DNA of 64,000 nucleotides from Rufibacter sp. XAAS-G3-1 (lineage in GTDB: Bacteria > Bacteroidota > Bacteroidia > Cytophagales > Hymenobacteraceae), in contig NZ_JABFAM010000015.1 in assembly GCF_013623775.1 (NCBI RefSeq), positions 57,013 through 121,012 on the forward strand, written 5' to 3'. Each line of letters begins with the position of its first letter. The first letter of the stretch is position 1. Positions 51,629-63,651 of this stretch are shown here, piece by piece. A program made the translations under genes and the position numbers. The notes under the pieces are model-generated. The model made no database searches. It was given only the letters and a program-made list of their open reading frames with translations, and was not told where the DNA came from.

Positions 51629-52177
51629 CTACCGCAGCTTCTGCAGCAAAAGATACAGCATGCCATAAATCTCCCTGAGCTCAGAAATGTCCAGAATAGC
51701 ATCGTCTTTGTGGAAGGTAAGCACGGTTTCGGGGCCGGTTTCGTCGGCGTCATCGTGGAGCCTGAACTCGCAGGATTTATGCTTGAGCAGGAGTTGATGA
51801 AGAGTAGGGTCAGCGAGCAGGCTTTTTAGGGTGTCTGGTTGGTTCGTTTTAATGATGAAGGCATCGTCTATGTCCTGGTAACCCAATTCTATGTCTTCCA
51901 TCCCGAAGAATTTCCCTAGTTCATCTATGAAGCCTTGTTCGTGCAGGGCAAACCTCAAGGAAACATGGCTGGGCACCGGTGCCATGAACGTGGTGGAAGA
52001 GATGCCGCCCTCAAAACCCCCGCCCAGGTCAATGTCGATGTCAAAATAGATGGGTTGTCCGGCCTGGGTTAACTGGGCGGAATAGTGCAGCAATTCTTTC
52101 TGGTTGGCCATGTCATAGGTTACCAGGTGCCAGAGTTCTTCTTCAGTGTCGGCGGAAAAGGATTTGATTGTTTCCAT
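51629..52177 (-). CDS. Hypothetical protein, unknown family
   Basis: 182 residues from the ATG giving METIKSFSADTEEELWHLVT; an extra upstream ATG would add ten residues. No motif recognised. Acidic, globular, alternating strands ('QPIYFDIDIDLGGGFEGGIS', 'FIDELGKFFGMEDIELGYQD'). The C-terminus abuts the right RAYT repeat. Cytoplasmic by lack of signal. Confidence 0.75.
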   Translation of the reverse strand: METIKSFSADTEEELWHLVTYDMANQKELLHYSAQLTQAGQPIYFDIDIDLGGGFEGGISSTTFMAPVPSHVSLRFALHEQGFIDELGKFFGMEDIELGYQDIDDAFIIKTNQPDTLKSLLADPTLHQLLLKHKSCEFRLHDDADETGPETVLTFHKDDAILDISELREIYGMLYLLLQKLR

Positions 52178-52206
52178 AATATTTTTAGTTGGAGAGGCCC
52201 AAAGCA

Positions 52207-52247
52207 AAAGCCCCGGCTACGCTAAAGGACGTAAGACCGGGGCTTTG
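52207..52247 (-). terminator. Terminator of the SPFH-protein operon
   Basis: Stem AAAGCCCCGG / CCGGGGCTTT with a 21-base loop. T-rich sequence follows on the minus strand; it lies about 130 bases past the SPFH gene stop. Confidence 0.6.
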
Positions 52248-52375
52248 GGTTAAGATGCTGAATTGGGAAAGGCTACTGGGCAAGTATGTGTTTCACCCCT
52301 GATTCTCATAAAACGGGTTTGAAACGCCCCTTAATTACAACTCAGGACTCAGAACTCAAGACTCAGAACTCCTTC

Positions 52376-53170
52376 CTACTCCATGTTCTTGAAGAAAACC
52401 GGCGAGTTGCCGTACAGCGGGGTAGAGCCGTTCCATTTCTCAATGAACTGCTGCTGGATGAGGAGCGGCGTCAGGGTCAGTTGGCGCAACTTGTTCGCCT
52501 CGGCCTCGGCCTGGGCTTCCACAATTTTCTTGCGGGCCTGGGCTTCGGCCACTTTTAACTCGTTTTCCACTTGCATGGCCTGCTGCACGGCGCGGTTCTT
52601 GAGGTTCACGGCCCGCACAATCTCCTCGGGGTACGACAGGCCGCTGGTCATCTGCTCCAGTTTGAAGCCGTCTTTCTGCAAGGCCTTGTCCAGGGTGTTC
52701 TGTACTTCGGTCTCAAACTGCTGGCGTTTGGAGATGATCTCCTCGGTGCTGTACTGGTTCAACTGAATCCGGAAGGCGTCTTTCACATAGTTGAGCAGGG
52801 TGGTTTGGGTGATCTCTTGGATGGTTTTGCGGTACTTTTTGAAAATCATGGGTGAAGCGCCCGGCTTTACATAGAACGAGATGGTGGGGTCTACCGTAAA
52901 CACCGATCCGTCTTTGGCATTGACCGTGAAGGCGTCATAGTCAAACGTCTGGATGAAGGTGGGGAACTCGTACACCTCCTCAGTGAAGGGGTTGAACCAC
53001 ACGCGGCCCGTGACCAAAGAGACATCCTGCACGCCTTTGCCCGTGCCGTACAGTTTCACCAGCACGCCTTCATGGCCAGCGTCTACGCGGGTGCAGGACT
53101 GGGTGAGCGTCAGTCCGAACACGATGATCAATAGGGCACTTACAATACCCGTAATAACTCGGCGGTTCAT
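52376..53170 (-). CDS. SPFH/prohibitin-family membrane protein
   Basis: 264 residues. A single N-terminal membrane helix ('VITGIVSALLIIVFGLTL') is followed by the SPFH domain ('RVDAGHEGVLVKLYGTGKGV', 'NAKDGSVFTVDPTISFYVKP', 'QTTLLNYVKDAFR') and a coiled-coil tail ('AEAQARKKIVEAQAEAEANK'). Prohibitin-like proteins form rings in the membrane, often around FtsH-type proteases. Here the partner gene is a tiny membrane protein whose stop overlaps this start by four bases; no NfeD gene is present. Confidence 0.9.
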   Translation of the reverse strand: MNRRVITGIVSALLIIVFGLTLTQSCTRVDAGHEGVLVKLYGTGKGVQDVSLVTGRVWFNPFTEEVYEFPTFIQTFDYDAFTVNAKDGSVFTVDPTISFYVKPGASPMIFKKYRKTIQEITQTTLLNYVKDAFRIQLNQYSTEEIISKRQQFETEVQNTLDKALQKDGFKLEQMTSGLSYPEEIVRAVNLKNRAVQQAMQVENELKVAEAQARKKIVEAQAEAEANKLRQLTLTPLLIQQQFIEKWNGSTPLYGNSPVFFKNME

Positions 53171-53358
53171 CTGTTTTTGATTTTAGATAAGAGAAAACGA
53201 ATAAAGAAATAATTCACGACGGCCAATAGCACAAAGAAGCCCACGCCCATGGCCACCGACGTGTCTGAGGGTGCTCTTAATAGTTGGGCAATCTCGGTGA
53301 AGAGTAGAATGTCTATGATTACCACTCCCAGCAACAAAAGTAAATAGACGATATTCAT
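53167..53358 (-). CDS. Small two-helix membrane protein, coupled to the SPFH gene
   Basis: 63 residues from the ATG giving MNIVYLLLLLGVVIIDILLF; the frame is open ten codons further but the longer start is polar. Two hydrophobic segments ('YLLLLLGVVIIDILLF' and 'VGFFVLLAVVNYFFIRFLL') joined by a short polar loop. ATGA overlap with the SPFH gene implies co-translation and probably a physical partnership. Family not recognised. Confidence 0.75.
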   Translation of the reverse strand: MNIVYLLLLLGVVIIDILLFTEIAQLLRAPSDTSVAMGVGFFVLLAVVNYFFIRFLLSKIKNR

Positions 53359-53465
53359 GGGTGTAGGATCACTTGTTTTAAGCTTCACTGCCAGGAAGAT
53401 AAATCCCGGGAAGAATTATATATGCAATATCTACAATACTATTGGGTTTCAAAGGGTAAAACGTA

Positions 53466-53495
53466 AAAAGCTCAGTTAACCGGGTAACTGAGCTT
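53466..53495. terminator. Hairpin between sufS and the small membrane protein gene
   Basis: AAAGCTCAGTTA / TAACTGAGCTTT stem with a CCGG loop and A/T flanks. Possibly bidirectional. Confidence 0.6.
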
Positions 53496-53613
53496 TCCTA
53501 AGAGCTGCATCCTGGAAGAGGGACTTCATCACCTCCTTTGTCTGCATTTTGAAGAAAGTAGCCCTGAAATAGAGTTCGGGAAGGGGGGTACATAGAAAGG
53601 GGCTAACCAAAAA

Positions 53614-53644
53614 AAGAGCCTTTCTCTACCAGAGAAAGGCTCTT
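53614..53644 (-). terminator. sufS terminator
   Basis: 14-bp stem AAGAGCCTTTCTCT / AGAGAAAGGCTCTT with a T-run on the minus strand, 42 bases after the sufS stop. Confidence 0.85.
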
Positions 53645-53685
53645 GGGGAATCAAAAAAACACCAGCAAATGATTTTGAGGGGGTA

Positions 53686-54999
53686 TCAGGCTTTGGTTTG
53701 CAAATACGCTTCAATGGCCTGGTTCATGGTGTCAATCTCCTCTTTGGTATTGTAATAACAGTAGGAGGCCCTAAGGGCTTTGTCTACGTTAAGGTGCTTC
53801 ATCAAGGGCTGTGAGGCAAGATTGCCGGCTTTCACCGCGATGCCCCACTCGTTGTTCAGGTATTTTTCCAAGTCTTTTACATCTACCCCGTCAATGGTGA
53901 AGGACACCACCGGTTCTTTCTCGGGCGCCGAGCCCAGAATATGCAGTCCCTTGATCTGGTTTAATTTCTCTAAACCGTATTCCAGCAGTTCCTGCTCATA
54001 GTCGGCAATGGCTTGCATGCCCAGGGCGTTATGGTAATCAATGACGGCCCCTAAGGCAATGATATCTGCGAAGGAGGTGGTGCCGGCCTCAAACTTTTTA
54101 GGCGGGGAGGAGTAGGTGGTCTTCTCAAACTCCACAGTTTCGGCCATCTCGCCGCCACCGTTATGCGGCGGGAGTTTCTCCAGCCAATCGGCTTTGCCGT
54201 ACAAGACACCTACGCCGGTGGGGCCACTCATTTTATGCGCCGAGAACGTGTAGAAATCGCAATCCAGGTCTTGCATGTCAAGGGGCATGTGCGGAGCGGT
54301 TTGGGCGCCATCTACCAGAACCGGTACCCCTTTCCTGTGGGCCATAGCCGTGATTTTCTTGATGGGGTTGATGGTGCCCAATATCTGTGATGAATGTACC
54401 AAGCTTATGATTTTGGTGCGCTCAGAGATCATGTTCTCCAACGCGGCTAAGTCAAGTTCCCCGGTGGCGGTGATAGGCACTACTTTCACCACGGCTCCTG
54501 CGTCTTGCGCCGCCATCTGCCAGGGAACAATGTTGGCGTGATGCTCCATGAGGGTGGTGATGATTTCATCGCCTTCTTGTAGCAAACCGCGCGCAAAGCC
54601 CGAGGCCACTACGTTGATGGCTTCGGTGCAGCCCCGCACAAAGACAATCTCCTTGCTGTCTTTGGCTTTGATCAGGTCTGCCACCTTTTGGCGGGTTTCT
54701 TCCAGCATCTCGGTGGCATTCTTGCTGTCGGTATGCTGTTCATTGGGTTTGCCGTACTCATTGGCGTAGAAGTCACTAAGGCGGTCTATCAGCACTTGCG
54801 GCTTTTGCCCGCTGGCGGCGCTATCTAAGTAGATAAAAGGTTTGCCGTTCAACTTCTGCTGGAGCATAGGGAAATCCTGCCGTACGCGCTGCACATCAAA
54901 AGAGGGCTTCTTCAAGGCTTGGGCTGCTTCTTTCACTTTCTCTTTTACTTCCAGATTTGGGTGACACAAAGATTTCTGGTGATCAGCAAAAGGATTCAA
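53686..54999 (-). CDS. sufS: Cysteine desulfurase SufS
   Basis: PLP enzyme that removes sulfur from cysteine for Fe-S cluster assembly and passes it to SufE or SufU. 437 residues. PLP-lysine in 'FYTFSAHKMSGPTGVGVLYG', the ligand Asp and His in 'DGAQTAPHM', and catalytic Cys in 'RASYCYYNTKEEIDTMN'. N-terminal 'FPMLQQKLNGKPFIYLDSAA' is typical. About 40 extra N-terminal residues precede that motif. The other suf genes are not in this window, so it is separated from them. Confidence 0.95.
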   Translation of the reverse strand: MNPFADHQKSLCHPNLEVKEKVKEAAQALKKPSFDVQRVRQDFPMLQQKLNGKPFIYLDSAASGQKPQVLIDRLSDFYANEYGKPNEQHTDSKNATEMLEETRQKVADLIKAKDSKEIVFVRGCTEAINVVASGFARGLLQEGDEIITTLMEHHANIVPWQMAAQDAGAVVKVVPITATGELDLAALENMISERTKIISLVHSSQILGTINPIKKITAMAHRKGVPVLVDGAQTAPHMPLDMQDLDCDFYTFSAHKMSGPTGVGVLYGKADWLEKLPPHNGGGEMAETVEFEKTTYSSPPKKFEAGTTSFADIIALGAVIDYHNALGMQAIADYEQELLEYGLEKLNQIKGLHILGSAPEKEPVVSFTIDGVDVKDLEKYLNNEWGIAVKAGNLASQPLMKHLNVDKALRASYCYYNTKEEIDTMNQAIEAYLQTKA

Positions 55000-55015
55000 C
55001 CTCGTGCTAACCCTG

Positions 55016-55023
55016 CAAATATA
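55016..55023 (-). promoter_or_regulatory. -7 promoter element TATATTTG for sufS
   Basis: Exact TAnnTTTG match on the minus strand, 17 bases before the ATG at 54999. The leader would be only about ten bases, so either the start is downstream or the transcript is nearly leaderless. Confidence 0.4.
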
Positions 55024-55144
55024 CTACTACACCTAGGCTGGGTTTGTTTTTGAGAGCAGAAATGGTGGTTTCCGAGCAGATACAGGTCTTCACGTTAAGG
55101 GTACGTGTTTTCCCCGTGGTGGCGAATCCCTTGGAAGCGTTAAC

Positions 55145-55822
55145 TCAAACCACTTCTTTCTTGTACACCTCGGCGTAATGGTCTGCCAAACGGGTGGGTT
55201 CCGGCAGTTTGTGTTTGATGGCGGTCTGTAAGGCGACGGCGGTGGCCGATCCCAGATCCATGAGGTGCCCCGGCGAGACAAACACTGGTTTCACCTTGTC
55301 TTTAGTCCTGACCACATCCCCGATGTGCTCGCCGCGGTGGGTGAGGGGCGTGATGCTGCCTTTTCCCATTGCGGGTTCCTCGTGTCTGCCCGTGAGTACT
55401 TTCTTGGCCACGCCCATGGTAGGTTTGTTCAGCGACACGCCCAACTGGCTCGCGATTCCCAATCGGCGCGGGTGCGCGATGCCGTGCCCGTCAACCATGA
55501 TCAGGTCTGGGATGTGTTGCAGTTTCTGGTACGCTTTCACCAGATTGGGCGCTTCGCGGAAGGCCAGAAAACCGGGGATGTACGGCAACTCCACGGGTGC
55601 GTAATGCCACACGCTTTCCACCAGCTGCAGCTCCGGAAAAGACAGCACCACAAATACCGACAGGATATTCTCTCCGATGAACGAAGAATCACAACCGGCC
55701 AGCAGTTTCAAATCGAAATCGGGTTTCTGGAGCACCACCTGCTGACGCATTTCTTCTTGTTGCGCCGTCAAGGTTTTGACAAGCTGCGGATCGGGTGGGG
55801 GAAGCTGTTGGTACCAGGCCAT
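55145..55822 (-). CDS. nfi: Endonuclease V
   Basis: 225 residues, repair enzyme that nicks DNA one base past deoxyinosine. Signature residues: the first catalytic Asp in 'LLAGCDSSFIGENIL', the 'YIPGFLAFREAPNLVKAYQK' wedge and Glu, and 'PDLIMVDGHGIAHPRRLGIA' with the third acid, then 'GVAKKVLTG'. Length is standard. Single gene, not linked to other repair genes here. Confidence 0.95.
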   Translation of the reverse strand: MAWYQQLPPPDPQLVKTLTAQQEEMRQQVVLQKPDFDLKLLAGCDSSFIGENILSVFVVLSFPELQLVESVWHYAPVELPYIPGFLAFREAPNLVKAYQKLQHIPDLIMVDGHGIAHPRRLGIASQLGVSLNKPTMGVAKKVLTGRHEEPAMGKGSITPLTHRGEHIGDVVRTKDKVKPVFVSPGHLMDLGSATAVALQTAIKHKLPEPTRLADHYAEVYKKEVV

Positions 55823-55858
55823 TTTGGGAAGTTCTGAGTCTTGAGTGCTGAGTTCTGC

Positions 55859-55895
55859 GTTTTGGGCTTCTTTTTAGGAAAACGGGCCGGAAACA
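55859..55895. repeat. Dispersed GTTTT palindrome, copy 18
   Basis: GTTTTGGGCTTCTTTTTAGG ... AAACGGGCCGGAAAC, upstream of endonuclease V. Last clear copy towards the right end. Confidence 0.5.
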
Positions 55896-56016
55896 GGGAT
55901 TGAGGTTCTTCTTACGGTTGTTTTAGCCAAGAAGATATTTCTGCGGCCGGCGTACGCATCTCAACCTGTTTTCCAGGGCGCGCATTCTATCGAGCTGCGC
56001 GATACGTGCTACTGCT

Positions 56017-56727
56017 TCAGGCACTGCACGGCACCGTCAAATCAATGAACAGCACCCGCCAGTTTCCCTTTATTCGCCCGAAGTGGAACTTAAAGCCGCT
56101 CTTGGTATGCAGCACCGTCTTGTTGACCAGCAACTGGGTCTGTGCTGCATTGTTCTCTTCCTGCGTAGACAGACCGGCAAATTTGGGTGCCTCGCTCTCC
56201 CTGAAAGCCACTGCGTCTGCCACAAAACACCCCCTACGGGCAAAGTTGTCGTCGTCGCCCTGGCAGGTGAGAGTTGGTAAGGTCTGTACCGCTTCCAAAT
56301 CGCAGTTTCTGAATATCCCCTTGGTGATGGAAAAAGCCCGCTCCTGGGTATGGGGGTGCTCATACCTGCTGATGTCTTTGAGATAAGTGAAACGGGGCAC
56401 CGCTCCTGGCGCGTCAATGATGTATAAGCCTGTTTTGGGGTCTATACAGCTGTTGAATTCCTTGGTGTCTTGCTGCTCTGCGGTTCGCTTAAATTTTTCA
56501 AAAAACACCTCAAAATCAGGAGTGGTGCCTACCGTTGGCTTTCGTACAACCTCGTCTTGCACGGCATTCAATGTGTCTTTCGCCAGTACATCGGCTTGCC
56601 GGTGTTCTTTGCTTGGGTGGACTGTTCCCGTCTCCTCTTTTAAAGAGGCGTTATTCTGAGAAGAATTAGGTTGGCAACTCGCCAGCAGGAGTAAGGTTAA
56701 GCACAGAATGTTTTTCAATGTCTTCAT
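56017..56727 (-). CDS. Hypothetical lipoprotein
   Basis: 236 residues from the ATG giving MKTLKNILCLTLLLLASCQP, a lipoprotein signal with Cys18. No family recognised beyond the signal; the mature part is globular with three cysteines ('CIDPKTGLYIIDAPG', 'RNCDLEAVQTLPTL', 'RRGCFVADAVAFRESEAPKF'). Probably a periplasmic or surface lipoprotein. Confidence 0.8.
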   Translation of the reverse strand: MKTLKNILCLTLLLLASCQPNSSQNNASLKEETGTVHPSKEHRQADVLAKDTLNAVQDEVVRKPTVGTTPDFEVFFEKFKRTAEQQDTKEFNSCIDPKTGLYIIDAPGAVPRFTYLKDISRYEHPHTQERAFSITKGIFRNCDLEAVQTLPTLTCQGDDDNFARRGCFVADAVAFRESEAPKFAGLSTQEENNAAQTQLLVNKTVLHTKSGFKFHFGRIKGNWRVLFIDLTVPCSA

Positions 56728-56825
56728 CTCCCTGTATACGAGTTTCCGCCTCCTGGCTAATGTAGCAGGCATTGGGTTTGCTGCCTGCTTCGGCAGCTAT
56801 TGCTTTCCTCTTTTGTATAAGCAGT

Positions 56826-56880
56826 AACAACAGCAAAAGGGTGCCCGCTCAGTGAGAGCGGGCACCCTTTTGCTGTTGTT
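56826..56880. terminator. Long bidirectional terminator
   Basis: Stem of about 25 bp (AACAACAGCAAAAGGG...CGCTC with its complement) with a small loop, between the T9SS gene end (56926) and the lipoprotein gene. Confidence 0.85.
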
Positions 56881-56925
56881 GGGGAAGCATGTCAATCGTG
56901 ATGCTTTGCTAAGCGGCTTCTGGTC

Positions 56926-58773
56926 TTATTGTTTAAAAAACTTGCTAACAGCTTTATCAGATTTTACCAGGTAAAGACCGCTTGCTAACTCCCGTACCGA
57001 TAGTTGAACGGACGTCTGGTTTTTAGGCAACACTACCGTTTTTACCAAGCTACCAGCAGTATTCAAGATATAGAACGTTTGGTCAGCTTCTGAGCTAGCA
57101 GATGGTTTGATGGTCAAATCATCTGTAGTGGGGTTAGGGTAGGTAGAGAGCGCACTAGAAGAGGTGGTGCCCGTATAGGTTAGGTAAATAGTTTTAGATA
57201 CCTCAGATTCACCGTCGAAGTCGTGCTGGGTTAAGCGGTAGTAATTGGTGCCTGCTTTAGGTGCACGATCAAGGAAGGAGTGCTTTAGAAGCGTTGCACT
57301 GTTACCGGCTCCTTTTACCTCACCAATGGCTTCAAAAGTCTTGCCATCAAAGCTGCGTTCCACCACAAACCGCTCATTGTTGATTTCTGAGGCAGTAGAC
57401 CATTCCAGTTTGGCGCCATCTCCCATCTTTTTCACCTCAAAAGACACCAAGGTGACAGGTAGTGGGGTAGGGTCAATGCCGCTTTGAGAAGTAAAATCTA
57501 CTTTGGAGACAGGCAAGCTAATATTTCGCCAAGAGATATCTGAAATTGCGATTTCTTGCTGACCTAGATAGATTCCATTTGGTACGCTGTTTGAAAAATG
57601 TATTTCTACTCTGTTAACAGCTTCAGGGAAAGTAACAGTTATGTCCGCCTCATCAGAGTAGGGTTGTATCTCATATGGATTGTAACCTCCTGGGCTCATA
57701 TCTTCCGGATCTGTCATGCTTCTAAGAATGACCTCATTGCCAACTGTCACAAATTCATTAGAAGAGGTCACTTGTACATGCTGTTTCTTTGGATAAATGG
57801 GAGTTCCCTCTAAACCATAGGCAACAACTTTAACAACGTCACGATTACTAGTTGGTGTCTCATCTACATCATGCAAAGTAAAGGAAAGGCCTACTACAGG
57901 TTTGTCCAAGTTAAGTGAAGTAGTAGTGAATTTGTTAATAGTTGTATTGTCGAAGAATTGCTGCCCTAATGAGAAAGTTCTCTTGGCTTGGAACTCGGGC
58001 GTTACCCGTTGCTTGTACATATCCATTCTGTCAGCCTGGAATTTGCCCCACTGCATTTTTACGCCATCTTGTTCATAGAAAGTACTGGTGTTTTTATTTC
58101 CGGCTACCGTAAAAGGCTCTTCATCTTGACTTCTAGATGCCCAGCTGAAAGTGGATATGGCGGCCGATGTAGTTGAAGCAGAAGTGCTGGAAGTTATACT
58201 TTGGCTTGTCTCTCCATAAGGTACTCCTGTAACAGTAATATCATCTATGGCATAAGTAGTGGAAGAATCAGTCGATTCATAAGTCCAACGTAGTTTAACA
58301 GATCCTTTGTTAAAGCATGTTGGTAATGATACCCCCACTAAGTCTGTGGTTAGAGCAGCCCAGTCTTTTTTACTGGTATTGTTTACTGGAGACCAATAAC
58401 CCTTTACGTCTGCCCAGCCTTCTACTGGAACATAACTTCCTCCGTTAAAGCTATATTCTAGCTTTATAGATGGGTTGCCTGCTTTAATACCACCCCAGCT
58501 TACTTTGATATCTGTGTATCCGCCAGTGGAAAATTCTCCTAATTCAAGGGTGTAGGTGCCTGCCGTAGCCGGCGTAGACAAGTAGGTTCCTCTGGATGCT
58601 TTGCTGTAAGAGCTAGCGTTCAATGGGGTATTCCCACTTTGCCAGTTGTAGGTCATATTAGTGACCGTGCCTGAGAAATTTTCATGGTAGATGGTGGTTC
58701 TTTGTCCATACACCTCTACCTGCAGTAGTGTGAGCACCACGCAAACAATGAGCGTGTGTAAAATTGACTTCAT
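56926..58773 (-). CDS. Secreted protein with type IX sorting domain
   Basis: 615 residues. Signal peptide 'KSILHTLIVCVVLTLLQVEV'. Two beta-sandwich regions follow: a choice-of-anchor or LamG-like domain at about 35-180 ('ENFSGTVTNMTYNWQSG', 'DSSTTYAIDDITVTGVPYG'), and a domain near 300-420. An FN3-like unit ('PVTLVSFEVKKMGDGAKLEW') leads to the type IX sorting domain ('LSTYPNPTTDDLTIKPSASS', 'ELASGLYLVKSDKAVSKFFK'). It is exported to the surface; no catalytic residues are evident. Confidence 0.88.
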   Translation of the reverse strand: MKSILHTLIVCVVLTLLQVEVYGQRTTIYHENFSGTVTNMTYNWQSGNTPLNASSYSKASRGTYLSTPATAGTYTLELGEFSTGGYTDIKVSWGGIKAGNPSIKLEYSFNGGSYVPVEGWADVKGYWSPVNNTSKKDWAALTTDLVGVSLPTCFNKGSVKLRWTYESTDSSTTYAIDDITVTGVPYGETSQSITSSTSASTTSAAISTFSWASRSQDEEPFTVAGNKNTSTFYEQDGVKMQWGKFQADRMDMYKQRVTPEFQAKRTFSLGQQFFDNTTINKFTTTSLNLDKPVVGLSFTLHDVDETPTSNRDVVKVVAYGLEGTPIYPKKQHVQVTSSNEFVTVGNEVILRSMTDPEDMSPGGYNPYEIQPYSDEADITVTFPEAVNRVEIHFSNSVPNGIYLGQQEIAISDISWRNISLPVSKVDFTSQSGIDPTPLPVTLVSFEVKKMGDGAKLEWSTASEINNERFVVERSFDGKTFEAIGEVKGAGNSATLLKHSFLDRAPKAGTNYYRLTQHDFDGESEVSKTIYLTYTGTTSSSALSTYPNPTTDDLTIKPSASSEADQTFYILNTAGSLVKTVVLPKNQTSVQLSVRELASGLYLVKSDKAVSKFFKQ

Positions 58774-61822
<3,049 letters not shown>

Positions 61823-61841
61823 GAGGAACTGTTTTTAACTG

Positions 61842-61876
61842 AAAGGGCCGCCTGAGAGAATCTCAGGCGGCCCTTT
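61842..61876 (+). terminator. icd terminator
   Basis: 16-bp perfect stem AAAGGGCCGCCTGAGA / TCTCAGGCGGCCCTTT, followed by TGTTGTTG, 20 bases after the icd stop. Confidence 0.88.
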
Positions 61877-61888
61877 TGTTGTTGTACA

Positions 61889-62144
61889 GCTAACCTTTAG
61901 ATTGCCCTGATATAAATTTTCCCACAACCACAGTTCTTTATTACCAGCCACAGGTTTAACTTCACTGTAGCTGAAGGGGCAGCCAGGGCACTACTCGCTA
62001 ACCAGGCGAAAAATCAACCTACAGACCGATTCAGTCTGGCTGCCTTATTTGTAAACCCGCAGGCAAGGGTCATATAGATTTTTGGGACTTGAGGGCCCAT
62101 GATAAAGGTTTCGATCCGCCGTCTGCACAACCTGATGAAAAGAT
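61889..62144 (+). ncRNA. Candidate bridge-RNA region of the IS110 element
   Basis: About 255 noncoding bases between the icd terminator and the IS110 transposase gene. In this family the end upstream of the recombinase often encodes the structured guide RNA that pairs with target and donor. Its first 85 bases resemble the last bases of the window (63915-64000). RNA boundaries and loops cannot be set by eye. Confidence 0.4.
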
Positions 62145-63165
62145 ATGGAAAAGCCTACCCATTCCCAAGCGCCCGCCTTCATCCTGGGCGTCGATGTGAG
62201 CAAGGACAGCCTGGATATTTGCCTGCTGGATAGCGGCGGCGGAAGAGAGCTGAGCCACAAAACCAAACAACCCCTCGGGCTTCAGGCGCCTGAAGGCCTG
62301 GCCCAGGCAGCACGGCTGCGAGGCGGGGCCTGAGACCCTCTGCTGTCTGGAGCACACGGGCCTCTACACCAGGCAACTGGTGCATTACCTGTTGGCCAGA
62401 GAGGTCAGGGTATGGATGGAGAGCGCCCTGCAGATAAAGAGGAGCATCGGCATGGTCAGGGGAAAGGACGACAAGGTGGACGCGCAGCGGATCGCCCGCT
62501 ATGCCCTGCTGCACCAAAGTCAGGCAAAGTGCGTGAATCTCTCCGGGGTGACGCTGGAGCGGCTCAAGGACCTGCAAGCCAACAGGTCGAGGCTGCAGAA
62601 GGCGCTGCAGAGCATCAAGGTCACCATAAAGGAACTGCTGGCGGTAGACCTAATCTCCGGCAAGACGCTGGGGCAGGTGAACAAGAAAGCCGTCCAGGGA
62701 CTGGAGAAGAGCATGGAGCAGGTGGAGGAGAAGATGCAGGAGTTCATCGCCAAGGACGATGCCCTGAAGGGTAAGTATGACCTGCTTACCTCAGTGAAGG
62801 GTGTGGGCAAGGTGCTTGCCGTCTCGCTGCTGGTCTACACCCAAGGCTTTACCAGGATGGATGACGGCAGGAAGCTGGCCTGCTACTGCGGGGTGGCCCC
62901 CTTCGAATACCGCAGCGGAACGAGCGTCATGGCCAAGGCGGGTGTCTCCAAGTTCGCCAACAAAAACCTCAAGCAGGTGCTGCACATGGCCGCCCTCAAC
63001 AGCGTGCGCTACAACCAGGAGATGAAGGCGTATTTCGACAGGAAAGTGGCGGAGGGCAAGAGCAAGATGAGCGTTCTGAACGCGGTCAGGAACAAGCTCC
63101 TCCACCAGATCGTGGCGGTTATAAAGAGAGGCACCCCCTATGAGATCAGATTGGATAAAATTTAG
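62145..63165 (+). pseudogene. IS110/IS116 transposase, interrupted by a frameshift
   Basis: N-terminal piece (62145-62333) starts 'AFILGVDVSKDSLDICLLDS', the DEDD RuvC-like domain with its first Asp. It breaks at a stop after 'LAQAARLRGGA'. In the next frame the protein continues from 'PETLCCLEHTGLYTRQLVHY' (second acid in the EHTG motif), with 'GKDDKVDAQRIARYAL', and then the C-terminal Transposase_20 domain ('LLTSVKGVGKVLAVSLLVYT', 'FAPFEYRSGT'-type 'ACYCGVAPFEYRSGTSVMAK') with the catalytic Ser. A single-base change near 62300-62330 would join them into about 340 residues. Probably inactive unless the frame is read through. Confidence 0.85.
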
Positions 63166-63264
63166 CGCAGAGTGCTTGTTTTACTCATAGATTTCGGCCT
63201 CGTGTAAAAAGTGTGCAAGGCCGTCGGCCGAAGTATGATGTTTACACAATGTTAGCGGTAGGCT

Positions 63265-63651
63265 TTATTCCCACATTATCTTGACGCGGTACTTTTTAAA
63301 GTTTTCGTCCTTTGTTAGGACGGTTAGTTTGTCCGTTATACCCTGCGAGATAATAATCCTGTCGAAAGGGTCGCGGTGATGGTATTTTAGGTTTAGCAAC
63401 TTCTGCAAGTGCTCGAAGGTGATAGGCAGAATGTCGATTTCGTTGGCGGACAGAAAATCAGCCAATTTATTGAAGTCCGATTTGAGTTCAAGCTTACCCA
63501 GGCTTGTCTTGATAGCTATTTCCCAGAGGCTAGCGATGCTGAGGAAGCATTTGTTTCTGACATCCTTAATTTCATTTTTGACTTTACAAGGCAGTGAGTC
63601 GTCACCGTTGATGAACCAAATGAAGGCGTGCGTGTCGAGTAGGAGTTCCAT
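63265..63651 (-). CDS. VapC-like PIN-domain toxin
   Basis: 128 residues, PIN-fold ribonuclease. Acidic residues are in place: 'ELLLDTHAFIWFINGDD' (first Asp), Glu in 'SIASLWEIAIKTSLGKLELK', and 'YHHRDPFDRIIISQGITDKL' (the central DPFDR motif). Typical of type II toxins that cut tRNA or rRNA. Its start overlaps the antitoxin stop by one base, so the two are co-translated. Confidence 0.92.
   Translation of the reverse strand: MELLLDTHAFIWFINGDDSLPCKVKNEIKDVRNKCFLSIASLWEIAIKTSLGKLELKSDFNKLADFLSANEIDILPITFEHLQKLLNLKYHHRDPFDRIIISQGITDKLTVLTKDENFKKYRVKIMWE

Larger units (their letters stand above)
61889..63250 (+). mobile_element. IS110-family insertion sequence, frameshifted
   Basis: Noncoding left end, a transposase in two frames (62145-62333 and 62330-63165), and about 85 bases after the stop. 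IS110 elements lack terminal inverted repeats and target duplications, so both ends here are estimates. Confidence 0.7.

Noticed and set aside
290..55895. Dispersed palindromes as ordinary Rho-independent terminators
   Set aside because: They lack a T-run after the stem, many lie in front of genes, and several genes next to them have a separate, better terminator.
62145..63165. Programmed frameshift in the IS110 transposase
   Set aside because: IS110 transposases are normally single-frame and no slippery heptamer is evident at the break; a mutation or sequencing error is simpler.
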